This document shows positions 8,135 to 16,486 of a stretch of 64,000 nt of DNA, one piece after another. This stretch comes from CAYRLW01 sp964425215 (GTDB lineage Bacteria > Spirochaetota > Spirochaetia > Treponematales > Breznakiellaceae). The stretch spans positions 1 to 64,000 of the forward strand of contig CAYRLW010000009.1 of assembly GCA_964425215.1 (NCBI GenBank), given 5' to 3'. A model generated the notes under the pieces. It searched no databases, had not been told where the DNA came from, and saw only the letters and a program-made list of their open reading frames with translations. Made by a program: the position numbers and the translations under genes. Within the stretch, counting starts at the first letter, position 1. Each line of letters starts with the position of its first letter.

Positions 8135-8194
8135 ATTCTTTATTATCGACACATTTTGTAAGCAAGAAAGCATGATTTATGCTAAACTTTGAAC

Positions 8195-10348
8195 ATGAGT
8201 ATGAAAGGTATAACCGTTGAGGTGGGTAAACCCCTACCTCTGGGATCGGAATTAACCGATAACGGGGTCAATTTTTCGTTATTTTCACGGAATGCCACGG
8301 CTGTAAAGCTTTGTCTGTTTGAATCCCCCGAAGCTACGGAACCGGCGGAAGAAATCGAATTGGAAGCCCATAAAAACAGGACCGGCGATGTATGGCATTG
8401 CCATATAAAAGGTCTTGGCGAAGGGACCCTCTACCTGTACCGCGTTGATGGTCCCTATTTACCGGAAAAGGGGTATCGGTTTAACGTGAATAAGTACCTT
8501 TTAGACCCCTACGCCAAAGCTTTGACGGACCTTTCGAATTGGGATTTGACGGGTTGTCTTAGTTATAACCCCAACTTGCCCGATGGGGATCTATCGTTTT
8601 GTCTGAATAAAAATACAAAGGGCCAGCCGAAATGCGTCGTGGTCAGCGATGACTTTGATTGGCAGGGGGACAAACCCCTTAATTACCCCCTTCGCTTTAG
8701 CGTAATTTACGAAACCCACGTCAGGGGCCTTACCGTGCACCCCAGTTCGGGGTCAGAATATCCCGGTACGTACCGGGGGGTTATAGAAAAGATCCCCTAT
8801 TTCAAAGAGTTAGGGATAACCAGTTTGGAATTTTTGCCGATCCAGGAATTTAACGAACGGGAATTAACCCGACATAACCCTAGAACGGGACAGGCCTTAA
8901 GAAATTACTGGGGCTATTCTACCGTAGCTTTTTTCGCGCCCAAGGGAAGTTATTCCTCGGACCAGAGTCCCGGGGGCCAGGTTAGAGAATTCAAGGAGAT
9001 GGTTAGAAGTCTGCACAAGGCGGGGATCGAAATAATTTTGGATATCGTGTTTAACCATACCGCCGAAGGAAACGAAAAGGGACCCACCATTTCGTTTCGG
9101 GGTATCGATAATACGATCTACTATATTTTGGACGAGAACAAACGGTTTTATAAAAATTTCTCCGGGTGCGGAAATACGTTTAACTGCAACCATCCGGTGG
9201 TTCGCTCTTTTATAATGGAGTGTCTTCGGTATTGGGTGGTGGAAATGCACGTGGACGGTTTCCGTTTTGATTTGGGTTCCATTTTAGGGCGGGACCAACA
9301 GGGAAATCTGATGGAGAATCCCCCCATGTTGGAGTGGATCGCCGAGGACCCGGTTCTTCGAAATACTAAAATTATCGCCGAGGCCTGGGACGCTGCGGGG
9401 GCATACCAGGTGGGATGGTTCCCCGGGGGCCGTTGGGCTGAATGGAACGACCGGTACCGCGACGATGTGCGAAAATTTTGGCGGGGAGATACCCAGGAGG
9501 CCCGTCACTTTGCTACGCGGCTTTCCGGAAGTTCGGATCTATACCTTCGGGATGGAAGAAAACCCTTTCATTCGGTAAATTTTATTACGAGTCACGACGG
9601 CTTTACGTTGAACGACTTGGTAAGCTACGCGGATAAACATAACGATGAAAACGGGGAAGATAATAAGGATGGCATGGGGTTTGGCTATAGTTGTAACTAC
9701 GGCTTTGAGGGCCCCGTTTCGAACCCTCGGATTGAAAATATCCGGACCCATCAGATAAAAAACTTTTTTACCACCCTGTTTTTATCTCTGGGGACCCCCA
9801 TGATTTTAGGGGGCGACGAATTCCGGCGGACCCAAAGGGGCAATAACAACGCCTACTGTCAGGACAACGAAGTCTCTTGGTACGATTGGAGCTTTTTAAA
9901 ACACCACCAGGGAATTTTTCGGTTTGTAAAGCACATGATCGCGTTTCGGCTAAGGCACCCAGCGTTTTTAAGGCCCGAATTTTTTACGGGACACGACGGT
10001 AATTATAACGCTATCCCCGATATTACGTGGTTTGACGAAAAAGGCGAAAGTCCCGATTGGGCAAAGGCGGATAAACGGCTCGCCTTACGACTCGACGGGA
10101 GCAAAGCGGACACCTTCGCGGACCGGGACGACAACGATTTTTTCATTATGTTTAACGCCTCCGCCGAGGGGACCCTCTTTATCATCGCCCCGCCCCTAGA
10201 AGGGAAAAAATGGTTTAGAAGTATCGATACCAGCCTAGAATCCCCGGAGGATATCGTCGAAAGTGGGGGTGAAATACCCTTGCCGTCCCAGGGCGAGTAT
10301 TACGTTCGGGAACGGAGCGTGGTGGTTCTGCTGAGTAAGAAAATATAA
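8195..10348 (+). CDS. glgX: Glycogen debranching enzyme GlgX / isoamylase (GH13)
   Basis: 717 residues. An N-terminal CBM48-type domain (GVNFSLFSRNATAVKLCLF near residue 25) precedes the GH13 barrel. Catalytic blocks are complete: DIVFNH, nucleophile Asp in VDGFRFDLGSILGRD, acid/base Glu in KIIAEAWDAAG, and Asp in FITSHDGFTLNDLVSY. It hydrolyses alpha-1,6 branch points of glycogen in the cytoplasm. No Shine-Dalgarno precedes the start; TAAACT (8183-8188) lies 6 nt before ATG 8195, suggesting a leaderless mRNA. A second ATG lies at 8201 and a TTG at 8189. It converges with hppA across a shared hairpin (10351-10384). No other glycogen gene is near. Confidence 0.93.
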   Translation: MSMKGITVEVGKPLPLGSELTDNGVNFSLFSRNATAVKLCLFESPEATEPAEEIELEAHKNRTGDVWHCHIKGLGEGTLYLYRVDGPYLPEKGYRFNVNKYLLDPYAKALTDLSNWDLTGCLSYNPNLPDGDLSFCLNKNTKGQPKCVVVSDDFDWQGDKPLNYPLRFSVIYETHVRGLTVHPSSGSEYPGTYRGVIEKIPYFKELGITSLEFLPIQEFNERELTRHNPRTGQALRNYWGYSTVAFFAPKGSYSSDQSPGGQVREFKEMVRSLHKAGIEIILDIVFNHTAEGNEKGPTISFRGIDNTIYYILDENKRFYKNFSGCGNTFNCNHPVVRSFIMECLRYWVVEMHVDGFRFDLGSILGRDQQGNLMENPPMLEWIAEDPVLRNTKIIAEAWDAAGAYQVGWFPGGRWAEWNDRYRDDVRKFWRGDTQEARHFATRLSGSSDLYLRDGRKPFHSVNFITSHDGFTLNDLVSYADKHNDENGEDNKDGMGFGYSCNYGFEGPVSNPRIENIRTHQIKNFFTTLFLSLGTPMILGGDEFRRTQRGNNNAYCQDNEVSWYDWSFLKHHQGIFRFVKHMIAFRLRHPAFLRPEFFTGHDGNYNAIPDITWFDEKGESPDWAKADKRLALRLDGSKADTFADRDDNDFFIMFNASAEGTLFIIAPPLEGKKWFRSIDTSLESPEDIVESGGEIPLPSQGEYYVRERSVVVLLSKKI

Positions 10349-10350
10349 AG

Positions 10351-10384
10351 ACCCCATCGGCCCCCTTGAAGGGAGCGATGGGGT
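10351..10384. terminator. Bidirectional terminator hairpin between glgX and hppA
   Basis: ACCCCATCG (10351-10359) pairs with CGATGGGGT (10376-10384) with further inner pairing of CCCCCTT and GGG. It lies directly between the stops of two convergent genes. Only the minus-strand side has an A/T-rich run (TTTATATTTTC), so termination should be stronger for hppA. Confidence 0.7.
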
Positions 10385-10403
10385 AGGCAGTTGCTGTGGA
10401 TGA

Positions 10404-12569
10404 TTAAAAGATCGATAGGAACAGGGCGTTGAGGACCATGGTCACGGAAACGAAGACGATCGAAACCATGCTCATAAGTTTAAGCAGAATGTTCATCGCA
10501 GGACCCGCGGTATCCTTGAAGGGGTCCCCCACCGTGTCTCCAACCACCGCCGCTTTATGGGCGTCGGATTTTTTGCCGCCGTGGTTGCCCTTTTCAACGT
10601 ACTTTTTCGCGTTATCCCAGGCTCCGCCAGAGTTGGCCATCATAATCGCCAAAACAAAACCGGAAGCGAGGGCTCCCGCAAGGGTAGACATGACGCCCAC
10701 GGGCCCAACAAAGATACCGACTAACAGGGGAGTGAAAATAGCGAGCATGGAAGGAAGAACCATGGCCCGCTGGGCCCCCTTGGTGGAAATTTGCACGCAG
10801 GTGGCGTAATCGGGCTTGGATGTACCAGCCATGATGCCTGGATCGGCCTTGAACTGCCGGCGGACTTCTTGAACCATGTCGCCGGCGGCCTTACCTACGG
10901 CTTTCATGGCCATGGACGCGAAGAGGAAGGGAAGCATGGCCCCGACAAAAAGACAGGCGATGACGAAGGGGTTGGTAAGGCCAATATCAAAATTGCCTTG
11001 AAAAGTCTTGGAATAATTGGCGAACAGGGGGCTTATTTTGGGGAGTATATTGTTGGCCGCGTCGCCGATTTTCTCGTGGTATTCGGCGATCAACGCCAGG
11101 GCCGTAAGGGCCGCCGAACCGATAGCAAAGCCCTTACCCGTAGCGGCGGTGGTATTCCCCAGGGAATCCAAGGCGTCGGTTCTCCGACGAACCTCCGGGT
11201 CCAGCCCCGACATTTCGGCGATACCGCCGGCGTTGTCGGCCACGGGGCCGTAAGCGTCGGTGGCCAGGGTAATTCCCAGGGTAGCGAGCATACCCACCGC
11301 CGAGATACCAATACCGTACAAGCCGAGAACCGGGTTGTTAATTCCTCCGGCGACAAAATAGGCCGCTAATATTGATAGGGCTACCGTAACTACCGGAATA
11401 ACCGTGGACTGCATCCCCACGGCCAGACCGCCGATAATCACCGTGGCAGGGCCAGTAAGGGTCGTGTCTGCCAATTCCTTCGTGGGCCGATAGGTGTCGG
11501 AAGTGTAGTACTCGGTAAAGTAGGCTATAACGTTACCCGCCACGAGGCCCGCGAGCATGGCTCCCCAAATCCCCAGGTAGGTCGGTCCAAAGCCAGGGAA
11601 GAATTCGATGTATAGGAAGCTGAAAACCGCGATCCCGATCGTGGAAAACCAAACACCCTTTCGGAGAGCCGAAAGAAGAACCGATTGGGTAGCGTCTTCC
11701 TTTGCTTGAACGAAAAAAGTCCCTATGATCGAAAGAATGACGCCTATGGCGGCGACGGACATGGGTAAGCCGATCAGTTGGAGGATACCCATCCCACCGT
11801 TGGAAGCTAAAGCGGCCGCAGAACCGAGGGCCATGGTTGCGACTATAGAACCCACGTAGGATTCGTAAAGGTCCGCTCCCATTCCCGCCACGTCGCCCAC
11901 GTTATCCCCCACGTTATCCGCTATAACCGCGGGGTTTCGGGGGTCGTCTTCCGGTATACCCGCCTCGACTTTACCGACCAGGTCGGCGCCCACGTCGGCG
12001 GCCTTGGTAAAGATACCCCCACCGACCCGGGCAAAAAGGGCCATGGTGGAGGCGCCCATTCCAAAGGTGATCATAATGGGAGGAATGTTAGCGTCGTCCA
12101 GATGAAAGCCTAGTTTTAATATGGCGTACCATAGGGAAATATCCAACAGCCCGAGGCCAACCACCGTCATTCCCATCACGGTGCCGGTGGAAAAAGCGAC
12201 CCGGAGCCCCGAGTTTAGGCTGGTTTTGGCGGCCCAGGTGGTTTTTGCGTTCGCCCTGGTGGCCACTGACATGCCGATAAAACCGGCGAGTCCGGAGAAG
12301 AAGCCTCCGGTTATAAACGCGAAGGGAACAAAGGGTGAGATCAGATTAAATACGTACGCCAGGAGTCCTAATAGGACAAAGAGTCCCACAAATATGAGGG
12401 CCACAACTTTGTACTGCTGTCCCAGATACGCCCGGGCGCCCTTTTGAATGGCCTCGGAAATTTCCTTCATTTGATCGGTTCCCGAGTCTAATTTTAGGAC
12501 AAAATTAGCCATCAGATACGCGAAAAGAAGGGCCAGGATAGAGCCGATAAGGGTGTAAATAAAAACCAT
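10404..12569 (-). CDS. hppA: Membrane-bound cation-translocating pyrophosphatase, K+-stimulated type
   Basis: 721 residues with about sixteen membrane helices. The substrate-binding block DVGADLVGKVEAGIPEDDPR followed by PAVIADNVGDNVGDVAG is fully conserved. It splits PPi and pumps H+ or Na+ across the cytoplasmic membrane. The cytoplasmic motif GNTTAATGKG has Ala where K+-independent enzymes carry Lys (GNTTKA), which by established knowledge marks the K+-requiring branch; fitting with a neighbouring KtrAB system. Whether H+, Na+ or both are pumped cannot be settled by eye. AGGAGG lies before ATG 12569, and an 8-bp perfect hairpin sits in the leader (12601-12620). Confidence 0.96.
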   Translation of the reverse strand: MVFIYTLIGSILALLFAYLMANFVLKLDSGTDQMKEISEAIQKGARAYLGQQYKVVALIFVGLFVLLGLLAYVFNLISPFVPFAFITGGFFSGLAGFIGMSVATRANAKTTWAAKTSLNSGLRVAFSTGTVMGMTVVGLGLLDISLWYAILKLGFHLDDANIPPIMITFGMGASTMALFARVGGGIFTKAADVGADLVGKVEAGIPEDDPRNPAVIADNVGDNVGDVAGMGADLYESYVGSIVATMALGSAAALASNGGMGILQLIGLPMSVAAIGVILSIIGTFFVQAKEDATQSVLLSALRKGVWFSTIGIAVFSFLYIEFFPGFGPTYLGIWGAMLAGLVAGNVIAYFTEYYTSDTYRPTKELADTTLTGPATVIIGGLAVGMQSTVIPVVTVALSILAAYFVAGGINNPVLGLYGIGISAVGMLATLGITLATDAYGPVADNAGGIAEMSGLDPEVRRRTDALDSLGNTTAATGKGFAIGSAALTALALIAEYHEKIGDAANNILPKISPLFANYSKTFQGNFDIGLTNPFVIACLFVGAMLPFLFASMAMKAVGKAAGDMVQEVRRQFKADPGIMAGTSKPDYATCVQISTKGAQRAMVLPSMLAIFTPLLVGIFVGPVGVMSTLAGALASGFVLAIMMANSGGAWDNAKKYVEKGNHGGKKSDAHKAAVVGDTVGDPFKDTAGPAMNILLKLMSMVSIVFVSVTMVLNALFLSIF

Positions 12570-12600
12570 AGAAACCTCCTAACGTAAGGCGCCGATAGGC

Positions 12601-12648
12601 TATCCTTCGTTAGAAGGATATTCTCAACTTCAAAGAGGGTAATGTCAA
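12601..12648 (-). promoter_or_regulatory. Possible hppA promoter and leader hairpin
   Basis: Reading the minus strand, TTGACA (12648-12643) is followed after 19 bp by GAATAT (12623-12618); the spacing is long, so the match is weak in that respect. Just downstream TATCCTTC and GAAGGATA (12601-12608 / 12613-12620) form an 8-bp perfect hairpin with a GTTA loop in the leader, ahead of AGGAGG and the start at 12569. Confidence 0.4.
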
Positions 12649-12684
12649 GGTTCTTAAAAAAATAGTAAGGTCTAATATCTCCAA

Positions 12685-14709
12685 TTATTGGGGTAGTTTA
12701 ACGGTAAACGTAGTAAGACCGTTTCCGCTTTCAAAGGAGATGGACCCCCCGAATCCTTCCACGATTCGTTTGCTCAAATCAAGACCTATACCCGAACCCA
12801 CACCCTTGGGTTTGGTGGTGAAAAAGGGGGTGAATATTTTGGATTTATTTTCTTCCGGGATCCCGATTCCCGTATCGGAAATAGAGACCCGAATGTAGGG
12901 CCTATCCTCCACGATCCGTTCGACCCGGACGGTGAGTTCCCCGCCCTGGGGCATCGCTTGGATCGCGTTGTTAATCAAATTCACCCAAACCCCGTTTAAC
13001 CGATCCGCGTTGAGCCGAACGATCCCATCGTCCCTATAATCCCGGATAATCTGGATAGTTTTTTTTGTTTGGTTGTAATAGAGGACCAGGATCGTTTCCA
13101 GTTCGGAGCGTATGGAAATGGGCTTGTCATCGCTGGCGTCCTCGTATATCCACATCCGCATAGCCCGGATGGTTAGGCTGGCTTTTTCCGCCGCTGTTTG
13201 AACGATAGCCGCGGTTTTTCCCAGGAGGGAAAATGAATAGGCGGTTTTTATGGTTTCCTCCGCGTGGGGTACCGATACGAGGAGATCGTAGAGTTCCGGA
13301 TCGTCTAAGGGGACCCCGATATCCCGTAAATTATCGCACATTTCCCGGGCGGAGGAGATTCCCCGCTGTTCGAGCTGGTCGGTTAAGGCGCGGATATCCT
13401 TTCGGGTAATGTCTGTGGGGGACCGTTTAAGGATGAGGTACCGGAACAGTTCAAGCTCCCTAGGGTCCTGGCAGGAAAGGAGGGAATTCATCCGTTCCTT
13501 GAGGGTTTCGTTGGATTCCCTAAGGTTCGCCGCGGAAGAAACGATGGCCGCCAGGGGTGTATTGAGTTCATGGGCTATGCCGGCGGAGGTTCGGCCCAGG
13601 AGGGCCAATTTTTCCGAGAGAACTACCTTATCCAACGCCTGGGTTAACTCTTGGGTCCGTTCTTCCACCTGGGCTTCCAGGGTCTTATTTAGGTTAAGGA
13701 TCTCCGTTTCCTTTTCCTTTATTTCCAAATAGGCCCGCTGAATCGATTCGGCTCGTTCCGCGAAGGCTTGATAGGTGCCTTCTATTTCGCTGACCCCCCG
13801 TATCATAGCGGGTATCTCGGGTGGAGGGGCTTCGGCTTTCCAATGGGAAAGGGCTGTAATGAAACTGTCCATGGGATAGAGGATCATGCTGTTTAAAAAC
13901 GCCAAACGGAATAATAGAAAAAGGAAAAAGGTTACCAATGTAGCGCCAAAGAACGATGTAATCTGCTGATAAAAACGGTCCAAGGTTTCCGTGGGGGTCA
14001 AAAGAACGATATCCACACCCATCCATGGGGTAAAGGCCCGGTTAACCAAAAATGTTTTATGGGTAAGGCTGATTTTTTCTCCGTCCTTTTGATTAATTAT
14101 AAGGGTGGGAAGTTCTCCCCCTATGTTCGTCAGGGGAATTCCCTCCCGGTTAACCAAAACGACGATGGTTCCATCGTAGCGAACCAAACGGGCTAAATCG
14201 TCCCTAAGGGTGGCTAAATCGAGGCGGGCCAGTACAAGACCCGACGAGGAGGGGGAGATAAAATAAATACTGGGCCGTTCGTTTTCCGGCGCACGGACAA
14301 TGGTAGATCGGTGGACGGTGGAAAAGTAGGCTTCGGAAATAAATTCCCCTATCTCCCCTTGAAATTGGAAACCTAAAAACACGGCCGAATGGGGCAGGGC
14401 TTTCAGGATTTGGGATACCGTACCGGCGGGGGTGATGGTATAGATATCGGAGAAATAATCGAGGAAAGGGGCGCTTGAAGGCAAGGGTACCGTAGCGAAC
14501 TCCGCGAGGCTTTCCGCGTAATGGGTCAAACGGTCCGCGAAAAGCTGTTCGATAGCCGCCACTTCCGCGCTCCGGCGTTGGCTAAAATCGGATTGTAATT
14601 TAGTCTGTATGGCGTTGTAGGCTCCAAAAAGGATTAGGGCTGTGGCGAGGATGGCGAAAATATCCAGGGTGAGCAGAATGGAGCGGAAGGAGCGGCGGAT
14701 CAGCGCCAT
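12685..14709 (-). CDS. Membrane sensor histidine kinase, orphan
   Basis: 674 residues. A membrane helix at about 10-30 and another near 250-272 (GATLVTFFLFLLFRLAFL) enclose a roughly 215-residue extracytoplasmic sensor region. A coiled coil (about 320-365, EIKEKETEILNLNKTLEAQVEERTQ region) leads to the phospho-acceptor block TSAGIAHELNTPLAAIV (His near 380). The C-terminal ATPase has N box NLINNAIQAMPQGG, G1 box SDTGIGIPEE, F box FTPFFTTKP and G2 GVGSGIGLDL. Its start overlaps the stop of the upstream binding-lipoprotein gene (ATGA), so both products are made together and probably sense together. No response regulator gene is in the neighbourhood. Confidence 0.92.
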   Translation of the reverse strand: MALIRRSFRSILLTLDIFAILATALILFGAYNAIQTKLQSDFSQRRSAEVAAIEQLFADRLTHYAESLAEFATVPLPSSAPFLDYFSDIYTITPAGTVSQILKALPHSAVFLGFQFQGEIGEFISEAYFSTVHRSTIVRAPENERPSIYFISPSSSGLVLARLDLATLRDDLARLVRYDGTIVVLVNREGIPLTNIGGELPTLIINQKDGEKISLTHKTFLVNRAFTPWMGVDIVLLTPTETLDRFYQQITSFFGATLVTFFLFLLFRLAFLNSMILYPMDSFITALSHWKAEAPPPEIPAMIRGVSEIEGTYQAFAERAESIQRAYLEIKEKETEILNLNKTLEAQVEERTQELTQALDKVVLSEKLALLGRTSAGIAHELNTPLAAIVSSAANLRESNETLKERMNSLLSCQDPRELELFRYLILKRSPTDITRKDIRALTDQLEQRGISSAREMCDNLRDIGVPLDDPELYDLLVSVPHAEETIKTAYSFSLLGKTAAIVQTAAEKASLTIRAMRMWIYEDASDDKPISIRSELETILVLYYNQTKKTIQIIRDYRDDGIVRLNADRLNGVWVNLINNAIQAMPQGGELTVRVERIVEDRPYIRVSISDTGIGIPEENKSKIFTPFFTTKPKGVGSGIGLDLSKRIVEGFGGSISFESGNGLTTFTVKLPQ

Positions 14710-15791
14710 CAGAATTCCTCCGCGATTTTATCCACGGGGTAGAACGGCGCATGGGCGTCCCCGAACCGATCGATTTCGATGGAATTAAAGGCCAATGTAA
14801 AACGTCCCTGATCGAGAATCCAAGCCTTTACGTCCCGGGGACTTCGTTTTCCGGCTTTAAACGCCCGGTCAAGGAGTTCCAAGGCCTGGTAGACCTGCAG
14901 GCTGATATAGGTGGGGGTAAACGTAAAAGACTTCTCTACCCGTTTAATGTAGCCGTCGATGGCCGGACTGGTAGACCGGGGTGGAAAGTGGGAAGGTAGA
15001 ATTCCCCGGGCCAGGGCGGGCCCTGCGGTGGACAGGAGGTCCGGGTTGTGCATCCAGGGGGAAAAAAGAATCGTCGCTTGGGGATGGATATGAAAGGATA
15101 GCTGGGCAAAATTGCCCGCCACGCTTTGGTAGCCTCCTATTAAAAGGTACAGGAAGTCGTAGGTCCGGAGGGTAAAGACCCGGTTCAGCTCCGATAAATC
15201 GGGTTTGAGGGTGGAAACATCATAATTATGGAGTGTATACCCATCCAAAGACCCTAGGACCCGATTGAAGGCGGCGTAGGCGGGGCCCGTATAGGCGTCG
15301 TTATCCCTATCCCGTACTACCAGGATGGAATGGACCGGCAGGGTAGCTACGATACGGGCCACCGCTTTCTGTTCCTCCTCCACGTCGGGGACGATACGGA
15401 TTATCCAGTCGTCCTTTCCCGTTAGGGTGTTCGTTGTGGCCCCGGTAACGATGGTTAAAACCCCTTCCCGGTCGATATCGTCGGCGATGGCGACGGCGCA
15501 GGATGATGTATGGCTGGTGATGAGGAATTGGTAACCCCGGGAGGTGATGGTTCTAAAGGCTTCCTTTGTTTTTTCCGGATCCCAGCCGTCGTCAAAGGTC
15601 TCTATCTCCATGGGACTTTCGCTATGGTCTTGCTTGAAAATTTTCGCGGCGGCCGCTTCGCTGGTCCCCACCAGGGAACCGGAAACGAGCTTTGTCATTA
15701 AGGCGACGGGGATGGGCCTGGAACACCCGCCTAGCGTAAAAGCGGCGGAAACAAACAAGAAAAGAGGGAGTACATTTTTTGAAAAGCCCAT
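14709..15791 (-). CDS. Periplasmic-binding-protein-like lipoprotein (ABC/LIV binding fold), probable co-sensor
   Basis: 360 residues. Hydrophobic signal with lipobox TLGGC (Cys about 23) marks a lipoprotein. The rest resembles Leu/Ile/Val-type binding proteins: repeated Rossmann-like strands such as QFLITSHTSSCAVAIADDI, LTIVTGATTNTLTG and ILVVRDRDNDAYTGPAYAAF. No ABC permease or ATPase lies beside it; instead the stop codon overlaps the start of a histidine kinase gene. Binding proteins encoded with kinases, as LuxP is for LuxQ, usually present a ligand to the kinase. The ligand is unknown. Start at 15791 is the first in frame; the region also overlaps the promoter of the divergent nucleotidase gene. 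Confidence 0.82.
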   Translation of the reverse strand: MGFSKNVLPLFLFVSAAFTLGGCSRPIPVALMTKLVSGSLVGTSEAAAAKIFKQDHSESPMEIETFDDGWDPEKTKEAFRTITSRGYQFLITSHTSSCAVAIADDIDREGVLTIVTGATTNTLTGKDDWIIRIVPDVEEEQKAVARIVATLPVHSILVVRDRDNDAYTGPAYAAFNRVLGSLDGYTLHNYDVSTLKPDLSELNRVFTLRTYDFLYLLIGGYQSVAGNFAQLSFHIHPQATILFSPWMHNPDLLSTAGPALARGILPSHFPPRSTSPAIDGYIKRVEKSFTFTPTYISLQVYQALELLDRAFKAGKRSPRDVKAWILDQGRFTLAFNSIEIDRFGDAHAPFYPVDKIAEEF

Positions 15792-15838
15792 ATTCGGTAC
15801 GCTCCGCCTTAAGTATAGGATACGAAGGGGCTGTATGC

Positions 15839-15850
15839 TACAATATATTT
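15839..15850 (+). promoter_or_regulatory. -10 box abutting the nucleotidase start (probable leaderless mRNA)
   Basis: TACAAT at 15839-15844 is followed by 6 nt and then ATG 15851; no Shine-Dalgarno exists. A convincing -35 box is not visible. Confidence 0.5.
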
Positions 15851-16477
15851 ATGGACGAGAGCAGTTTTATTTTTGGGGTAGATTTGGACGGGGTGGTGGG
15901 GGACTTTTACGGGGCCCTGCGAACCATAGCCGCCGAGTGGATCGATAAACCCGTGGAGGCCCTGAGCGAAGAGGTATCCTACGGGTTAAAGGAGTGGGGG
16001 CTTCAGGAATACGGGGGCTACGAGCGGCTCCACCGGTTCGCGGTTACCCAAAGGGATCTTTTTAACGTCATGGCGCCAATTCATGGGGCTCCGGCAACCC
16101 TGCGTCGGCTTTCCATGCGAGGGATCCGGATCCGGATTATTACCCACCGCCTGTTTTTAAAATATTTTCACCGCCCTTCCATTACCCAAACGGTGGAATG
16201 GCTGGATAAACACGATATTCCCTACTGGGATCTCTGTTTTATGAAGGATAAGGGCGCTGTGGGGGCTCACGTATACATCGATGATTCGCCGGATAACGTG
16301 GAAAAGCTCCGGGCCCAAGGGTGTAGAACCATTGTTTTTTCCAATTCCACGAACCGTCATCTGGAGGGTCCCCGGGCGAATACCTGGGAGGAGGTAGAAC
16401 GGCTGGTCTTGGAAGCCTACGATGAGTGGAGAACCGGCACCCTGGGGCTTTTTGGGGCCTCCAATTTTAACGCCTAA
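15851..16477 (+). CDS. HAD-family 5'-nucleotidase (NT5C/deoxy type)-like hydrolase
   Basis: 208 residues. The catalytic motif FGVDLDGVVGDFYG (about 9-20) is the HAD motif I DxDGV/T; motif II is IITHR near 100 and motif III/IV is HVYIDDSPDNVEKL near 140. This layout matches NT5C-like 5'(3')-deoxyribonucleotidases and YqfW-type proteins. It would dephosphorylate a small phosphorylated compound, perhaps a nucleotide. Start ATG 15851 is chosen because family homology begins at once and a -10 box lies 6 nt before; a longer frame from 15779 would run through the promoter. A radical SAM gene starts 9 bp after its stop. Confidence 0.75.
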   Translation: MDESSFIFGVDLDGVVGDFYGALRTIAAEWIDKPVEALSEEVSYGLKEWGLQEYGGYERLHRFAVTQRDLFNVMAPIHGAPATLRRLSMRGIRIRIITHRLFLKYFHRPSITQTVEWLDKHDIPYWDLCFMKDKGAVGAHVYIDDSPDNVEKLRAQGCRTIVFSNSTNRHLEGPRANTWEEVERLVLEAYDEWRTGTLGLFGASNFNA

Positions 16478-16486
16478 GAAAAAACA

